Assembly: GCA_017607445.1 (NCBI GenBank)
Contig: JAEVHH010000004.1
Span: 4,836,001 to 4,900,000 of the forward strand
Origin: Histoplasma ohiense
Taxonomy: Eukaryota; Ascomycota; Eurotiomycetes; Onygenales; Ajellomycetaceae
Direction of reading: 5' to 3'
DNA: 64,000 nucleotides
Numbering within the stretch: the first letter of the stretch is position 1; each line of letters opens with the position of its first letter. Positions 11,836 to 24,800 of this stretch are shown here, one piece after another. The notes below the pieces were generated by a model. It ran no database searches, had not been told where the DNA came from, and saw nothing but the letters and a program-made list of their open reading frames with translations. A program made the translations under genes and the position numbers.

Positions 11836-13170
11836 ATGACCTCTATCTGCAGCATCCACTGTACTCATGCTACCACTGAACTCAAAGCAATAAATATCAT
11901 TGAAGAAAACTGTGAAATGCACACTTCTGTCACTGAAAGTGCACAACAAGTATCATCTTTCTCTATGAAATTGAACTCTGAGTATAATTCAGAAGAAGAC
12001 ATCTCTTCTGAAGATCTCAATACAATTGAGACTGAGAAGATAGCTGTAATCAGAAGAATCAAAAAATTACAGACTGAGAAAGAATTGTGAGAACTTCAAC
12101 ACTGATGTAACACTTTACTGCAAGAATTGAATGAAACAATTTCAGTCATCTGAAATACACTAGAAGCACATCTGAACCACAGTAGAGATGCAACTAATGT
12201 GAATAATAACTATAATAACATCACAAATATTCTCAGATCACTGAAACTCACACTACAAATACTCAACATTTTAGTGAAAAACACTGTGACTATTGTCAGT
12301 GGAAGATGTAGTTGAGTATTACTTTGACAATTAGAACTTTGAGATTCTGACATGAATGATCACTCTTCTCAGAGAGATGTGGAAAAGTTTTGAGATCAAA
12401 GCATAAAAGAATTTGAAAACTTTATTACAGCTGCTATCACTTTTCATGTCAGTGATCTTGATTACTACAACAAACACAATCATCAAAAGATTATCAAAGC
12501 CATCACTTATTTCAATGTCAAGATGCAACAACATTGGTATCAACATACATATGATATACAGACTTTGCCATCATGAGAAGAATTTGTTAGTTGAATGCAA
12601 TGTCAAGTCATCAATTCAGATAGAAGTTTTCAAGATACTGATAGACAGTACTGAAAAACAGAGCAACAAGAAGATCAGACAGTTCAACAATTTGCTTCAC
12701 ATTTACAATCAATTAAAAAGTGTCTGCAGCATCTTTATAGTGAATATCATTGAAAATCACATCTCTATATGAAAGTTCTACCTTTTATTCACTGAGAATT
12801 CAACAAATATGCAATCAAATTGAAAGAGTTAAGCTATGATGCCACTCTATATAAACTTGCAATGACAGAATCAAATCTGTCAGAGAGATGAAAGAAACTT
12901 AAAGAGAAGTCAAATTTCAAAAACCTCATTCAAAGCTTTAACAACAGAAATAATGCTGATAATAGATCACAAAACAAATGCAGATGAAATGACACTATGA
13001 AGTCTGATGACTTCATCTGATCAAAATATTGCTGTTATTGCAAGCAATCAGAACATACCATTAATTTGTGTTTTAAATAATTCAAAGACAAATTCAAGAA
13101 CATCAAGTCTGACTTGAAATCTGATACAAAAGATATGAAGAACTCAAAGAACTCAAAAAATGCTTAAAAC
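11836..13170 (+). pseudogene. gag of gypsy A, decayed
   Basis: The ATG at 11836 begins the same N-terminus as B: a Ser/Thr/Glu-rich segment and then a basic coiled coil (KIAVIRRIKKLQTEKEL) up to about codon 84, where a TGA (from TGG or CGA) interrupts. Further in-frame TGA codons follow, but the frame can be traced to a C-x2-C-x4-H-x4-C zinc knuckle at about 13029-13071 (CYCKQSEHTINLC core), the nucleic-acid-binding part of the nucleocapsid. The knuckle is intact here, whereas B has a stop inside it. Confidence 0.8.
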
Positions 13171-13980
13171 ATATCATTCAGCTCACAATGACAGCTATAA
13201 ATACAGAAAGTCAATGTAAAAATGTCTTAAGCTTCACTATCACAGTGAAACTCACTACATCTAAGAATCTGCAAAAAGTGCTTGCACTAGTAGACTCTGA
13301 GTCAGAAGTGAACTGTGTTGATGAATTTTGAATAAAAAATCACAATCTAGAAGCTGCTCACTGCAAAATCAAAATGATCAAATCAATTGATGAATGCATA
13401 ATGTGCTTCTTTGAAGAGTATAACATTGCAACTACTGTCACTGATCACAAGAATAATACACAGCAGACATCTCATTTCTTTCATGCAATGAAAATGAAGA
13501 ACTACAATCTTGTATTAGAATTTCTCTGATTAAGACAAACAAATTCTCTTATAAATTGATCAGATGAACAATTCTTCTTTAGAAGCTCTGAAGATGAACA
13601 ACAGCCTCAAATTATTTCTGAATAAAATGTCTTAGCTGAAGTTCTCACAGAAGCTAGAGTAGAAATACTTGTAGTATTATCTACAGAATATTCAAAAGAC
13701 TCAAAGTATACTTCATATATATTCTTGACTGTGTATTCAGAGGGTATTTAAAACCTCTCCAATTAAAGCCATGGAGATTGAAGCCTCTCTATCACCACCA
13801 CAAGTGAGATTTGATAAAATCTGTATGAATTATGCTCTCAGAATTATGAAGTTATATTCCAATCATTCAATTAGAAAAAGAGTCTCAAGTTCTTTTCCAA
13901 GTGAATCAACTGGAGTAGATCTGAATTGAGAGTCTTATCTTGATTAGAATGAAATAAATTCATCTGATAATTCAACATCT

Positions 13981-15093
13981 GTGCAAAGAAAGAAGATACC
14001 ATCTCAGTTATTTAGAATTTGCTCCATGATTAAAGACAATTTCTCTAGTTTAAATGTGGAGAAAGTGGTCTTTGAAAATCTCTCTCCTTGGAAGAAAGAT
14101 CTTGCCAGTCTTATTGATTTAAATATTAGTCAATTTTCAAAAGAAGATCAGACTGAACAACATCTAAATCTTCTAAAACAAATGGGAAACAAAGCAATTC
14201 TTATCTACACTGATGACTCAAAATGTGAGAAAACAGGCAATCTTGGAGCTGGAATAGCATATTCAGAAAATGGTAAAAACTATATTCTTGATTCTTGGCA
14301 AATTGGAAAAGAGTCAGAAGTTTTTAATGCTGAATTATTTGCAATTTCAAGAGCTTTCAAATTGATTGAAATGAAGATTGAATAATGGAAAAGATTTGAG
14401 TATATTTGAATATTCTCTGATAGTCAAGCTGGGCTTAAAAGACTTCAAAGTAATAAAATCAGCAGTGGACAGTCAATACTAGAGCTGATTTTGAAAAGTC
14501 TTCAAAATATTCAAAGAAAAATGTCATTCAATTGTTCTATTCACCTTCACTGAGTGCCTGCTCACATGGGTATATATGGCAATGAAATGGCTGATGAAGC
14601 TGCAAAAAAAGCAACTGAATTAGAAGTCAGCTTTCAAAAAATTGTAACATAGACTTTTATTAAGAGGAAAATAAGAGAATCATGTTTGCAAAAATGACAA
14701 GATATCTGGTTTTTACAAAGAAAGAGTGTACATTATTCCAGATTTGAAACTAAGCCAAAATGAAAAACTTGCTCAATAAAATGTAAAAAGAAACTTTTTG
14801 CTATAATAATGCAGCTAAAGCTTGGACATGATTATTTTAAATCATATTTAACAAAAATTAGAAATGATTTAGATGACTTATGTTCAGATTGTCAGTTATA
14901 TGAAAACCCAGAGCATCTTCTTTTACTTTGTACAAAGTATACAGAGTTAAGATTGAGATTAAGAGAGAAGTTTGAATTGAGACAGTTAAATTTAAAACTT
15001 TTGTTCAATACAAAAACTGGAAATGAATTCTTGATGGAATATTTGAAAGAATCAAATATTGCAACAAGATTTCAATTGAATAGCTTGATCTGA
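13981..15093 (+). pseudogene. C-terminal LINE ORF2 part: RNase H and zinc finger
   Basis: The frame at 13981-14385 contains an RNase H start: IYTDDSK (normally TDGS, Gly changed to Asp by GG to GA), then EVFNAELFAISRAF with the catalytic Glu. After TGA stops the frame continues with FSDSQAGLKRLQS (catalytic Asp) and PAHMGIYGNEMADEAAK (C-terminal RNase H box) to about 14650. At 14809-15093 lies the C-terminal tail with GHDYFKSYL and C-x2-C-x7-H-x4-C (CSDCQLYENPEHLLLLC), typical of the end of Tad-like LINE ORF2. The enzyme would remove RNA from the RNA-DNA hybrid. It is broken by several stops and by the changed active-site loop. Confidence 0.82.
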
Positions 15094-15530
15094 TAATAAA
15101 CTCAATTTTTTTCCTTTTTCTTTTGTTTCTATATATTTGCTTTAATTTTTGTTTTTGTTTTTATTTTTATTTTGTTACTTTGAAATTTGTTTCATTTTGA
15201 TTATTTTGATTTTGTTTTGTTTTGAGAAGTTTGATTTGTGAATGATTTTTTTTTTCTTTTCTTTTAATAGCTGCTGTTTTGTTATAATTTTTATTTTATT
15301 TGTTTTAAATTGAATGTACTGATCTGTTGTCATTCTTTTGACATTCTTTCTTATATTGAATTGTTTGAATAGTTGTTTGATTCTGGGCTGGAATTCTGCT
15401 ATTGCATGTATTAAATTGACTTTGTATATTAGCTTATTCTTAAGTTGAAAAATCCTGAAATATTTCAGGTAGATGTCATAGTCACTGACTGCATACATCT
15501 ATAATAGAAGAATAATAATAATAATAATAA
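15094..15530 (+). other. 3' untranslated tail of LINE D1
   Basis: T-rich sequence after the ORF2 stop, then a conserved segment (about 15350-15510, ending CATCTATAATAGAAGAATAATAATA) that is shared with LINE D2 (16095-16271) and, inverted, with LINE D3 (56439-57058). It therefore defines the family's 3' end. A minus-strand open frame here is Lys/Ile-rich and not coding-like. Confidence 0.8.
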
Positions 15531-16094
15531 TTGACTGTGTATTCAGACTTGCTGATTGATCTATCTGATTATGTCATGCTATACACATATATCTTCTCAG
15601 AAGAAGCTGCTATAAGCACAAAAAGATCAGAAGAGATGAAACATTATATAGATCTCAAATCTGATATACAATCTTCATTTATACTGATATACAATCTCTC
15701 TGAAACTGAGTTAGCTGCTCTAAGAGAATATTTAAAAAATGCATTAGATAAAGAATGGATACAATCATTCAGTAGCTCAGCTGATGCATCAATTCTCTTT
15801 GTTCTCAAAAAAGATAATGAACTCTGTCTTTGTGTAGACTATTGAGAATTAAATCAAATCATCATCAAGAATCAATACCCTCTACCTCTAATAAGTGAAT
15901 TACTTGATAGACTTTCAAAAGCCAAGATATTCACTAAACTGAATCTTCAAGATGCCTATCATCACATACTTATAGCAGCAAAAGACTGTTGAAAGACAGT
16001 CTTTAGAATGAGATATGAACATTTTGAATATATAGTTATATCATTTGAACTAGCTAATGCTTCAGTGATATTTCAAGTATATATTAACAATGCC

Positions 16095-16271
16095 ATTTGA
16101 TTGAACAGTTTGAATAGTTGTTTGATTCTGGGCTGGAATTCTGATAATGCATGTTTTAAATTGTCTTTGTATATTAAATTATTCTTGAGTTGAAAAATTC
16201 TGAAGTGTTTCAGATAGATGTCATAGTCACTGACTGCATGCATCTATAATTGAAGAATAATAATAATAATA
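16095..16271 (+). mobile_element. LINE D2: very short 5'-truncated copy
   Basis: This 177-bp insert holds only the 3' end of the LINE D family and its (TAA)n tail. It is bracketed by ATATTAACAATGCC (16081-16094 and 16272-16285). It splits the RT of gypsy A between the palm blocks. It is an extreme example of target-primed reverse transcription stopping early. Confidence 0.92.
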
Positions 16272-18900
16272 ATATTAACAATGCCTTGTCTGATTTGTTG
16301 AATATATGTTGTATTGTCTATTTGAATGACATTCTCATATTCTTCAATTCAAAGCAGAAATATAAAGTGTATGTTACTAAGATACTAGAACATCTCAAAT
16401 GTGTGAATCTATTTGCAAAACTTTCTAAATGTGAATTTGAAATGAATAAGATCTCATTTCTGAGATTTGTTATAGATACAAATGATGTTGAGATGAAGTC
16501 AGACAGAGTCTCCACTATTATGAAATGATCTATATCTAAATCAATTAAAGAGGTTCAATTCTTCTTGAGCTTTGCTAATTTCTATCAGTGATTTATTAAG
16601 TCTTTCTTCTCTATTGCAACCCCATTATTCGAACTTACAAAAGGGAGCAAGAAGAGAGAAAGAAAAGCCACTTTTATATGAACAGAAGATGCTCAAAATG
16701 CTTTCAATGAGCTCAAATCACACTTTATACATGCTTCTCTATTAGCTCATTTTGACTCAGCTTGATGTATTCAGATTGAATCTGATGCATTCACTTTTGC
16801 AGTCACTGCTATTCTGTCACAGTTGTAGAATGATGAGCACTGACATTCAGTTGCCTTCTGATCAAGAAAGTTGATTGATATGAAAATGTATTATGATACT
16901 CATGATAAAGAACTCTTGACTATTGTAGCAGCATTTAAAAATTGAAGACACTATCTGAAGAAAAATCAGTATTCAATTTAAGTCTGATCTGATCATGCCA
17001 ATCTGCAGTACTTTATGATGACTAAGAAACTGAACAGATGTCAGATCAGATGAGCAGAAGCTTTATCTGCTTATAATTTTATATTACTACACTGCTCTGA
17101 ATCAAAAAATTCAGCTGATGAGCTCAGTTGTCACACAGACTACAGTGAGATCTATAATAATCAAATTATATTATCTACTCTGCAATAGAAGCTGAAATAT
17201 AGAGTTAGACTAGACTGAAAAGCTGATACTTCTTTTCAAAATGATATTTCTTCTGATGTAGTCTGTGCATGAATCTCTAATGAGCAAAATGCTTCTTTTA
17301 ATGAGTGAAAAGTATTTCATATGTTGATATCTTCTATTTCTTGTGTAAACTTTTCTTCTTCATTGCACATTGAGCAATATATGCTCTGAATTGCAGTCAA
17401 TAAGATTATTCTTGAAGACTCAGTATATACAGAAATGTCTGAATCCTTCATCTCATTTCTGAGTAAACCACAGAAGATTGATTCTTTTGCTGCTGAGCAA
17501 AGAAAGAAGATAAAAGAGAAGAGTATAACTGTCACTGAAAATATACTATAAACAATTTCTGAGAATGATATATTGTGTACTGATGATTGTGTGTATGTCT
17601 CTCAACAAAAGACACTCATTGATGAAATTATCAGTACAAATCATGATGATTCACAGAGGAGTCATTTTGATATAAAAAAGTTTATAGATAGCATTCAGAA
17701 CAAATACTATTGACATGAGCTAATCAGAGATATCAAAGATTATATATTCATTTATGATACTTGTCAAAGAGTAAAGTCAAAACAGCACAGACAATATGAA
17801 GAATTGAATACAATTCTCTTATCATTAAATTCTTTTGAATTCATTACTATAAATTTTATTACAGACTTGTCAGTCTCTACATTCCTTCATCAAATCTATG
17901 ATGCAATTTTAGTGATTGTGAATATATATATCAAGTTTACAATCTATATTCCTTGCATCAAAAACATTACAGCTGATGAACTAGTGGAAATTGTTTATAC
18001 CAAGTTCTATACAATTTATGAAGTATCTAAAAACCATATATTCAATCAAGATTCACTGTTTACAAGCCATTATTGATTCATCTTTTGTTATATGCTAGAC
18101 ACATGTCAGAAACTTTCAACAGCCTTTCACTCTCAAACAGATGATCAAATGAAATGACAAAATCAAATTTTGAAACATTATCTTCAATGCTTTATCAACT
18201 ATCATCAAGATGACTGAACACACTGACTACTGTTGATACAGTTTGTTTACAATATCTCTCAATATGTCTCTACTGAAATGATATTCACAGAAGTTTTAAT
18301 GAGATATTGATCTGATTTGAAAATTAATATCAGCAAATCACCACAACCAGTCACCATACATACTGCTAGTCATGTGAAATATATTGAGGAAATATGTCAT
18401 AAGCTCATCAAGAATCTACAAAAGATGTAATAAACACAGAAAACTTATTATAATGCAAAACATAAATCTCAACAATTTAAAATAGATGATTATATCATAC
18501 TCAATGCAAAAAACCTCTGATTGCTATATCTGATTTGCAAACTCAATCATAAATATATTGAACTCTTCAAGATTCTGAATATCATTGAAAAACAAGTGTA
18601 CAAACTAGAACTGTTATCTTTATATAGAAGCATTCATTCTGTATTTCATATATCTTTATTGAAGTCATACAACTGCAGAAATGAAGCTCTATCAGAATCA
18701 GAACTGAAACTTATTGATGATGAAGAAAAATATCAAATTGAAGAAATTCTTGAAAAATAATAATGAAAAAACAAATCTCTGAAATATCTTATGAGATGAA
18801 CAGATTGAGATTCTAGTGATGATATATGAGAATCAGAAGAAAATATATTGAACATTCAGATATTTAAAATCTTTTTTGAATAAGAAAATGAATAATAAAT

Positions 18901-19862
18901 ACAAAATCAATATACTCTCAAACATCAAAAGCATAAACATCAAGTTGAAAGACATCAGAAGTATAAATCTTAAATTGAAAAATGCTAGAAATGCAAATCT
19001 CACTCAAACTTCAATCAAATACATTTTTTTAAAAGAATTTTATCAGAGAAAAGAAAAAAAGAGAAAAATTCAATTTGAATATAATAAATACAAAAAATAA
19101 AAAAAAATATAAATGAGAAAAAAACAAAGAAAATGAGTTCTAAGAAAAGTCTAAAAATTCTCAGTTCACTCACTTTTATCTCAATCTCTTTATCTCTCAT
19201 TTTCTCTCTATCACTCTCTTCTTATACTGTCTTCAGTACTCATTAAGCATCAGATCTTATTTCAGATGCAAAAATATTGATAAATATCTCTTTTACAGAA
19301 TATTTGTTTTCTTCTCTCTTTTCTTTTTCATCAATCTCTTCACTTATCAATATATTTGTTGAAAAAAGATCTCTTTTTTTATGATCTTCTTTCACATCTT
19401 CATATTATAAAGCTTATACTCTTCATATTTCATTGTCTTCACTGCTGAAGTCTTCATAATTTTTTTCATTGACTCTTCATCACAGAGTCTCTGAAGCTCA
19501 TTACTTTCAAAATTCTCATATTCTTCTTCATACTCTTCTTTTTCTCTAATATATTCACTCTGAAAGAAACAAGTATAATCACTGTCTTCATAATCTGCAT
19601 CTCTACAGACTCAGCTGCTGCTCAGTGCTGAGATCACAGAGTATTCATCTCTGCTCTGTCTCAAGCAGACAGCATTGTCAGATGAAATGTATTCAATTGT
19701 TTTATCAAATGATAAAGATGATTTTTATGATTGATCATATTCTTCTCAGCTGCCATCTTCACAAAAATAAATGCTCACTTATACATGATGCATTTCAGAA
19801 GAGATGTATCACACATCTAGCATCATTATCAGTATATCAACATTGCTAATAACATCACTTAT
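18901..19862 (+). other. 3' non-coding region of gypsy A, left part
   Basis: This is the reverse-oriented counterpart of 20900-21850 in B, heavily mutated, running from the end of the chromodomain to the CTTAT target where B inserted. Its continuation is at 34041-34803. Several open frames here are Ile/Phe/Lys-rich and not convincing as genes. Confidence 0.75.
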
Positions 19863-20128
19863 TGTGAGGTGTAGTGACAGTGTGAAGAGTAACAGTAGAA
19901 GATAGTTTATAGCGTAGCGGAGATAATAGTAATATATTGTAAAGTAATATAGTATAGTAGCGTAACGTAGTGTAGCTAATCACTAAGGAAGAAAAGAAAG
20001 AGAAAGAAGATGTGCGAAATACATACATTGATATATATATACATATAGAAATAGTGGTAGCGAGAGTATAATGGAAAGAGGTAAGAATAAGTGAAGATAA
20101 TAAGGAAATAATAAACGAGTGCATTACA
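19863..20128 (-). repeat. 3' LTR of gypsy B
   Basis: 266 bp, reading TGTAATGCACTCG...CACCTCACA on the minus strand. Several CpG sites survive (GTAGCGTAACG, GTGCGAAAT). A long minus-strand open frame over it is a simple translation of the LTR and recurs over every LTR copy. Confidence 0.93.
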
Positions 20129-20146
20129 ATTGCCCCCCTTTTTTAT
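20129..20146 (-). other. Polypurine tract of gypsy B
   Basis: On the minus strand A6G6CAAT directly precedes the 3' LTR, as expected for the plus-strand DNA primer. Counterparts are AAAAAAAAGAGGCAAT before 34804 in A and a mutated AAAAAAAGAAGACAAT before the 3' LTR of F. Confidence 0.9.
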
Positions 20147-21867
20147 AAGAGCTGCCCTCAGCAATTGTATAGATTGCTTGCTAGTAGATAATTGCATTCC
20201 CATATTGTAAGTTCTGCTTGTTGATAGCAGTGTATCGATCGCGTCCTCTAGATAGCTTGTATACGCGTTGTTATCGATTTTCTAATGAGGTGGAATTGGT
20301 GGATTCTTTGGTTGCTAGGGGTTGTGTGCAGAGAAGCAAAAAGAATTTCTTTCCCCTTGAAGATTTCTCTTCTCTTTTAACTTGACCATCATCAAAGCTC
20401 CTTGCCTTTCTGCTGTGATTTTTTGTCTTCAATAAAAATTTTTAAATTTTTTATATCATTGTTCTCTCTCCCCCCCCTCTTTTATTGAAATGGGCTTCTT
20501 TGATTATTCTGATTTTAAGTAAGTTGTTCCTTGGGTGCTTATTGTGTATTATTGTTGGTGTTCCTTGCTTGTGGCATTATTAGTGTGGTCATGTGTGCCA
20601 CTAGCTTGTTTCTGTATAGCGCCATTCACTGTTTGCTTGTTATATTGCTCTAGCCCTAATCACATGACACACAACAGTTGGATTCTGTGTGAATGTTGTG
20701 TCTCTAGACTTGGAGATGTTGATTTTTGGTGTGTGTTGGGGTCAAATGCCTGGAAGTGTTGTGAGGCTTGTGCCTCTGCAGGGAAATCCTGCAAATCTGT
20801 GAGTAATTCTCTTTAATTCTTATTTCCTTTTTCTTTTTCTTCAAATTTGCTTTTGGATAGATAGTAGTGTTCTTAGCAATGTTGATATACTGATAATGAT
20901 GCTAGGTGTGTGATACGCCTCTTCTGAGGTGCATTATGCGCGGGCGAGCGTTTATCTTCGCGGGGGTGGTGGCTGGGGAGGACATGGCCAGCCACAAAAG
21001 TTGCCTTTGTTGTTTAGTTAAATGATTGGACGCACCTCGCCTGATGATGCTGTCTGCTTGGGGCAGGGCAGGGGTGAATGCCCTATGATCCCAGCGCCGG
21101 GCGGCGGCTGAGCCTGCAGGGGTGCAGGTTTTGGAGGCTGTGGTTGTGCCTGGTCCTTCCAGAGCAGAGGTGTTAGAGGAAGAGGAGGGTGTGGAGGAGG
21201 ATATGAGGGTTTTGGAAGTGGTGAGCTCCAGGGGCTCTGTGGTGGAGGGGTTGATTGAGGAGGGGTTGGTGGGGGAGGAGTTGGCTGGAGAGCCAATGGA
21301 GGAGGTTGTGGAGGTGCTGGTGGCTGCAGCAGTGCCTGTGGTGCCTGCTTCCTTTGTCAATTTGCCACTGGTGTTGGTGGAGCAGGGGGAGAGGGTGCCC
21401 CGGACAGTGGGAGAGTGGGAGGAGAAGATGGGGGGAAATGCCTTTCTTCATCGAATGTGCTGGAGAATGGGTAGGTTGATGGGGGAGAGGAGGTGTGAGG
21501 AGGCAAATGTGTTGTGAGATAGGCATTTGCCTATGCCCCTGCACCCAAAATGGATGCTGATGATCTACAAATACCAGAAGGAGTATTGGGTGAGGGTGGC
21601 AGAGGGGGGGGATGAGAGGGATGGTGGGAGGGAGAAGAGGAAGTGAGAGATGGGGGGTGAGATGAGAGTGGGTGGACTGAGGGTCTTTAGACTTTCCTTA
21701 GAACCTGTTTCCTTTGTTTTTTCCTTGCTTGTATGTTTTATTTTTTTGTATTTATTATACCCAAATTGAATTTTTTCCTTTTTTCCCTTTTCCCTGATAA
21801 AATTCTTCTAAAAAGAATGCATTTGATTGAAGTTTGAGTGAGATTTGCACTTCTAGTGTTTTTTGAT
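20147..21867 (-). other. Long 3' non-coding region of gypsy B with a GC-rich core
   Basis: About 1.7 kb lies between the chromodomain end and the polypurine tract. The part at 20930-21680 is GC-rich and strongly strand-biased (G on the plus strand) and keeps many CG and GG steps. Several overlapping low-complexity open frames (Ser/Thr/Pro on one strand, Glu/Val/Gly on the other) occur, none with a recognisable domain. None survives in F or A, so I do not call a gene. A plus-strand quadruplex-type G-run series is at 21604-21632. Confidence 0.7.
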
Positions 21868-24800
21868 TTAAGATTTGTGCTTCTGGCATCTTTCAACTTG
21901 ATGTTTGTGCTTTTGATGTTTGGAAGTATGTTGATTTTGTATTTGTTGTTCATTTTCTTGTTCAAGGAAGATTTTGAATGTCTGAGTGTTCAATATGTTT
22001 TCTTCTGGTTTCCATGTATCATCACTAGGACTCCAACCTGTCCATCTCACAAGATATTCTGAAGGTTTGTTTTTTTGTTGTTGTTTTTCAAGAATTTCTT
22101 CAACTTGATATTCTTCTTTGCTGTTGACAAGTTCTGGTCCTGGTTCTGGTAGAGCTCCATTCCTGCGGTTGTATGGCTTCAATAAAGATATGTGGAATAC
22201 AGGATGGATGCTTCTATATGAAGGTGGCAGTTCTAGTTTGTACACTTGTTTTCTGATGGTATCTAGAATCTTGAAGAGTCCCACATATTTATGATCGAGT
22301 TTGTGAACTGGGCGCAGCAATTGGAGATTTTTTGCATTGAGCATGACATAGTCATCTATTTTAAATTGTTGAGGCTTATGTTTTGCATCATAATAGATTT
22401 TCTGTGCTTGTTGCATCTTTTGTAGGTTCTTGATGAGCTTATGGTGTGTTTCCTTGATATGTTTCGCGCGGCTAGCAGCATGTATGGCAACCAGTTGTGG
22501 TGGTTTGCTGACATTAATTTTCAAATCAGGTCAATATCCCATTAAGGCTTCCGCGGGTGCCATTCCAGTAGAGGCATGTTGAGAGGTATTGTAAACAAAC
22601 TGTGTCAGTGGTAGCCAGTGTGCTCAGTCATCTTGATGATAGTTGGTAAAGCATTGAAGGTAATGTTTCAAGGTTTGATTTTGTCGTTCTGTTTGGCCAT
22701 CTGTTTGAGGGTGAAAGGCTGTTGAAAGTTTCCAGTGTGTGCCTAGCATATAACAAAAGATGGACCAATAATGACTTGTAAACAGTGAATCTTGATCAGA
22801 TATATGGTTTTTGGGTACTCTGTAAATTGTATAGAACTTGGTATAAACAATTTCTGCTAGTTCATCAGCTGTAATGTTTTTGATGCAAGGAATATAGATT
22901 GTAAACTTGGTATATATATCCACAATCACTAAAATTGCATTGTAGGTTTGATGGAGGAATGTAGAGGCTGGCAAGCCTGTAATAAAATTCATAGTAATGG
23001 ACTCAAAAGGATTTGATGGTAAGAGGATTGTACCCAATTCTCCATATTGTCTGTGCCATTTTGGCTTTACTCTTTGACAAGTATCACAAGTGGATATATA
23101 ATCTTTGACATCTCTGACTAGCTCATGTCAATAGTATTTGTCCTGGATGCTGTCTATGAACTTTTTTATACCAAAGTGACCCCCCTGCGGATCATCATGG
23201 TTTGCACTGATAATTTCATCAATGAGTGTCTTTTGTTGAGGGACATACACGCGACCATCAGCACGCAATATATCATTCTCAGAAATTGTCCATAGCATAT
23301 TTTCAGTGACAGTTATATCCTTCTCTTTTATCTTCTCTCTTTGCTCAGCAGTAAAAGAATCAATCTTCTGTGCTTTACTCAGAAATGAGGTGAAGGATTC
23401 AGGCATTTCTGTATATGCTGAGTCTCCAAGAATAGCCTTATTGACTGCAATCCAGAGCATATATTGCTCAACATGCAATGGAGGGGAAGAGTTTACACGA
23501 GAGGTAGAAGATGTTGATGTATGGAGTGCTTTTCACTCATTAAAAGGAGCATTTTGCTCATTAGAGATCCGTGCACAGACTACATCAGAAGAAATATCAT
23601 TTTGAAAAGAAGTATCAGCTTTTCAGCCTAGTCTAACTCCATGTTTCAGCTTCTGTTGCAGGGTAGGTAACATAGTTTGATCATTATAGGCCTCACTGTA
23701 GTCTGTGTGACAACTGGGCCCATCAGCTGGATTCTTTGATTCAGGGTGGTGCAGTAATACAAAATCATAAGCAGATAAAGCTTCCATTCATCTGATCTGA
23801 TGTCTGTTCAGTTTCTTAGTCATCATAAAGTACTGCAGATTGGCATGATCAGATCAGACTTGAATTGAATACTGACTTCTCTTCAGATAGTGTTTTCAAT
23901 TCTTAAATGCTGCTACAATAGCCAAGAGTTCTTTATCATGAGTATCATAACATGTTTCTGCATCAATCAACTTTCTTGATCAGAAGGCAACTGAATGTCA
24001 GTGCTCATCATCCTGCAACTGTGACAGGATAGCAGTGACTGCAAAAGTGAATGCATCAGATTTGATCTGAATATGCTGAGCTGAGTCAAAATGAGCTAAT
24101 AGAGGAGCATGCATAAAGCATGATTTGAGCTCATTGAAAGCACTTTGAGCATCTTCTGTTCATATAAAAGTGGCTTTTCTTTCCCCCTTCTTGCTCCCTT
24201 TTGTAAGTTTGAATAATGGGGCTGCAATAGAGGAGAAAGACTTAATAAATTGCTGATAGAAATTAGCAAAGCTCAAGAAGAATTGAACCTCTTTAATTGA
24301 TTTAGATGTAGGCCATTCCACAATAGTGGAGACTCTGTCTGGCTCCATCTCAACATCATTTGTATCTATAACAAACCCCAGAAACAAGACCTTGTCCACT
24401 TCAAATTCACACTTAGAGAGTTTTGCAAATAGATTCACATGCTTGAGATGTTCTAGCATCTTAGTAACATGCACTTTATGTTCCTGCTTTGAATTGGAGA
24501 ATATGAGAATGTCATCCAAATAGACAATGCAACATATATCCAACAAATCAGACAAGACATTGTTAATGTATGCTTGGAATGTCACTGGAGCATTAGCTAG
24601 TCCAAATGGTATAACTACATATTCAAAATGTTCATATCTTGTTCTAAAGGCTGTCTTCCAATGGTCTTTTGCCACTATAAGTATGCGGTGATAGGCATCT
24701 TGAAGGTCCAGCTTAGTGAATATCTTGGCTTTTGAAAGCCTATCAAGTAATTCACTTATTAGAGATAGAGGGTATCAGTTCTTGATGGTGATTTGATTTA

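Larger units (their letters stand above)
13742..15530 (+). mobile_element. LINE D1: 5'-truncated LINE with (TAA)n tail
   Basis: A perfect 17-bp target duplication (TTGACTGTGTATTCAGA, 13725-13741 and 15531-15547) brackets the insert, which interrupts gypsy A between protease and RT. It ends in GAAGAATAATAATAATAATAATAA, a short-repeat LINE tail. The body carries RNase H and a C-terminal zinc finger but no RT, so it is a 5'-truncated copy. It is far less mutated than the surrounding gypsy (Trp codons survive), so it is younger than the decay of A. Confidence 0.93.
13200..18900 (+). pseudogene. pol of gypsy A (PR-RT-RNase H-IN-chromodomain), decayed and interrupted
   Basis: Protease: ALVDSESEVNCVDEF near 13290, an aspartic protease D-S-G box with Gly changed to Glu. 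The frame is then split by LINE D1. RT resumes at 15531 (YNLSETELAALREYL, LCVDY-stop-ELN), is split again by LINE D2 at 16095-16285, and continues with IVYLNDILIF, the YLDD box mutated to YLND. RNase H (about 16620-17130), the zinc-binding and DDE core of integrase (about 17640-18330) and a chromodomain-like end (YQIEEILEK, about 18740-18870) follow. More than twenty TGA stops were seen by eye. It copied and integrated the element when intact and is now dead. Confidence 0.85.

Noticed and set aside
20902..21517. Overlapping low-complexity genes in the gypsy B 3' region
   Set aside because: Open only because the block is GC-rich and strand-biased. No domain, and the counterparts in A and F are not open in the same frames.
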